A stretch of DNA of 64,000 nt, taken from the NCBI GenBank assembly GCA_963842125.1, contig CAWJFE010000001.1, positions 124,001 through 188,000 of the forward strand, read 5' to 3'. Shown here in pieces: positions 62,911 to 64,000 of this stretch (the first letter of the stretch is position 1; every line of letters starts with the position of its first letter). The translations under genes were made by a program, and so were the position numbers. Source of the DNA: CAWCWK01 sp963842125. GTDB taxonomy: Bacteria > Pseudomonadota > Alphaproteobacteria > Rhizobiales > CAWCWK01. Below the pieces are notes generated by a model, which saw only the letters and a list, made by a program, of their open reading frames with translations, made no database searches and was not told the origin of the DNA.

Positions 62911-63360
62911 ATGGAGGCTTCCAAGGAGGGGGCCTTTACCGCGATGACCCATGCCGTCCACACCGGAATCCCTGATGCGCCCGCACCGATGGCGGCCATT
63001 CAGGACACGCTGGCCGACTACTGGCAGGTGCTGAAGCGCTACCACGCCGCGCCCGTCACCAAGCGCCCGCACCTTCTACGCAACCAGGTCTGGCTGCGCT
63101 GGCGCGGAGAGACGCATGCGCCCACGCGCGAGCGGCTGCGCCATTTCATCGACACCGAGCATAGGCGCCTCAAGACAGCTTATGGCGTCACCTCGCTGAC
63201 CGATCTCGCGCCGGGCTCGCGTCCTGCCAGGGACTGGGGCTGCCGCTGCCCGCATGCCGCCAACGAGGACGGCGCCGGCTTCCAGGGCTCGCCCCATCTC
63301 AAGGTGATCGCCGACGCCTGTCCGCTCCACGGCCGCGAGATGTGGCGCCTGCCGACCTGA
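62911..63360 (+). CDS. Hypothetical protein with CxC and CPLH motifs
   Basis: A 149-residue product without recognised domain. The C-terminal part has WGCRCPHAANEDG (Cys111, Cys113, His115) and ADACPLHGREMW (Cys137, His140), which could bind a metal. The middle is Arg-rich and helical (RNQVWLRWRGETHAPTRERL). An ATG at 62944 preceded by AAGGAGG at 14 nt is an alternative start that removes 11 residues. It lies 72 bp after prfA and 80 bp before the osmC-like gene. No signal peptide is seen. Confidence 0.6.
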   Translation: MEASKEGAFTAMTHAVHTGIPDAPAPMAAIQDTLADYWQVLKRYHAAPVTKRPHLLRNQVWLRWRGETHAPTRERLRHFIDTEHRRLKTAYGVTSLTDLAPGSRPARDWGCRCPHAANEDGAGFQGSPHLKVIADACPLHGREMWRLPT

Positions 63361-63440
63361 CCGCGCCCCGGCCGCAACTTCGGTGCGCGGCCGGCGTTCT
63401 CCCCGCCTGGACCACCGGGTCCGCAACGGGAGACATTTTC

Positions 63441-63878
63441 ATGAAACGTACTGGCAGCGCCGTCTGGCACGGCGCCCTCGGCGACGGCAAGGGCAGCACC
63501 TCCACCCAGAGCGGCACGCTCGACAAGACGCCTTATAGCTTCAAGAGCCGCTTCGAGGACGAGAGCGGTCGCTCGGGCACGAACCCCGAGGAGTTGTTGA
63601 CGGCCGCCCATGCCGGCTGCTTCACTATGCAGCTCGCCCACATGCTGGCCGACGCCGGCCACCCGGCCGAGACGCTGGAGACGGTGGCCGAGGTCAGCGT
63701 GGAGCAGCAGGGCGGCGGTTTCGCCATCACGACGTCGGTGCTCAAGCTGTCGGGCACCGTGCCCGGGATCGCCGACGCGGACTTTCAGCGCATCGCCGGC
63801 GAGGCCAAGACCGGCTGCCCGGTGTCGAAGGCCCTCGCCGGCGTCGACATCAGCCTCGATGCGACGCTGAACGGCTGA
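63441..63878 (+). CDS. osmC: OsmC/Ohr family peroxiredoxin
   Basis: A 145-residue thiol-dependent peroxidase. The two catalytic Cys are at AAHAGCFTM (Cys60) and TGCPVSKAL (Cys126); TNPEELLTAA carries the conserved Glu. These proteins reduce organic hydroperoxides. The start at 63441 has a GGGAG at a good distance; a longer frame from 63342 is unlikely. The gene name follows the family and could be Ohr-like instead. A hairpin terminator follows. Confidence 0.9.
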   Translation: MKRTGSAVWHGALGDGKGSTSTQSGTLDKTPYSFKSRFEDESGRSGTNPEELLTAAHAGCFTMQLAHMLADAGHPAETLETVAEVSVEQQGGGFAITTSVLKLSGTVPGIADADFQRIAGEAKTGCPVSKALAGVDISLDATLNG

Positions 63879-63892
63879 CGACGCATGAAGGG

Positions 63893-63924
63893 CGCCCGGA
63901 ACGACGGCTCGAACCGGGCGTTCT
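63893..63924 (+). terminator. Hairpin after the osmC-like gene
   Basis: CGCCCGG and CCGGGCG form a 7-bp stem around a 14-nt loop, 15 bp after the stop, followed by TTCTAC rather than a good T-run. Confidence 0.5.
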
Positions 63925-64000
63925 ACTTACACGCTCCGCCCGGTGGGTGATCCTCACGAACATCGGTGAGCGTGCGAGGATCCTGTCATGGGTGAATTGA

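Noticed and set aside
63928..64000. Possible start of another gene at the window end
   Set aside because: The only ATG (63988) is followed by a stop within a few codons; nothing supports a gene in the last 70 bp.

Overview
This window is high-GC DNA from an alphaproteobacterium, most likely of the Hyphomicrobiales (Rhizobiales). Supporting signs are the divergent ubiG / lysC-ptsP-prfA block, an rplM-rpsI pair, an IalB-type secreted protein, a rhizobial-style PrsD/PrsE type I secretion pair and dispersed palindromic repeats of a rhizobial type. The genus cannot be decided from sequence alone. No tRNA, rRNA, CRISPR array or transposase was seen.

Layout. Positions 1-8.9 kb hold a tightly coupled plus-strand glycan operon: a GT4-GT2 fusion cut by the window edge, an unknown large protein, a GT2, a sulfotransferase and a GT61. 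From 9.1 to 12.9 kb lies a lower-GC RTX calcium-binding protein, a mosaic glycosyltransferase and a decayed FkbM methyltransferase. From 12.8 to 19.7 kb a minus-strand cluster encodes an RTX metalloprotease, its ABC exporter, the HlyD-type adaptor and a glycosyltransferase. From 20 to 24.9 kb are a giant sulfotransferase/GT2/GT2 protein and an RgpF-like protein. Together 1-25 kb reads as a cell-surface glycan and type I secretion island. From 25 to 38.5 kb are lepA, a lone flagellin, oxidoreductases, rplM-rpsI, a membrane protein, a methyltransferase, a flavodoxin-like protein, a TRAP binding protein and a divergent LacI regulator. From 38.5 to 43.7 kb are an FG-GAP/RTX protein and an ammonium transporter fused to a chemotaxis signalling domain. 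From 44 to 64 kb is mostly housekeeping: ialB-like, rlmN, an acyltransferase, a LysE exporter, paired small acetyltransferases, PAP2, argG, a small repeat protein, a metallo-hydrolase, MarR, amylosucrase, ubiG, lysC, ptsP, prfA and osmC.

The most unusual item is the Amt-chemoreceptor fusion (41284-43660), which keeps all recognisable Amt pore residues and a canonical MCP hairpin tip, so it is a candidate ammonium chemoreceptor. Three proteins (9133-11064, 18111-19694, 38522-40907) look like type I secretion substrates with similar C-terminal ends, and one exporter/adaptor pair is present.

Caution: five genes that should be continuous (DUF4239-like, methyltransferase, FG-GAP/RTX, Amt-MCP, rlmN) each carry one single-base frameshift, and the FkbM gene carries about three. 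A frameshift in rlmN in particular suggests base-calling errors in this assembly rather than true gene loss.
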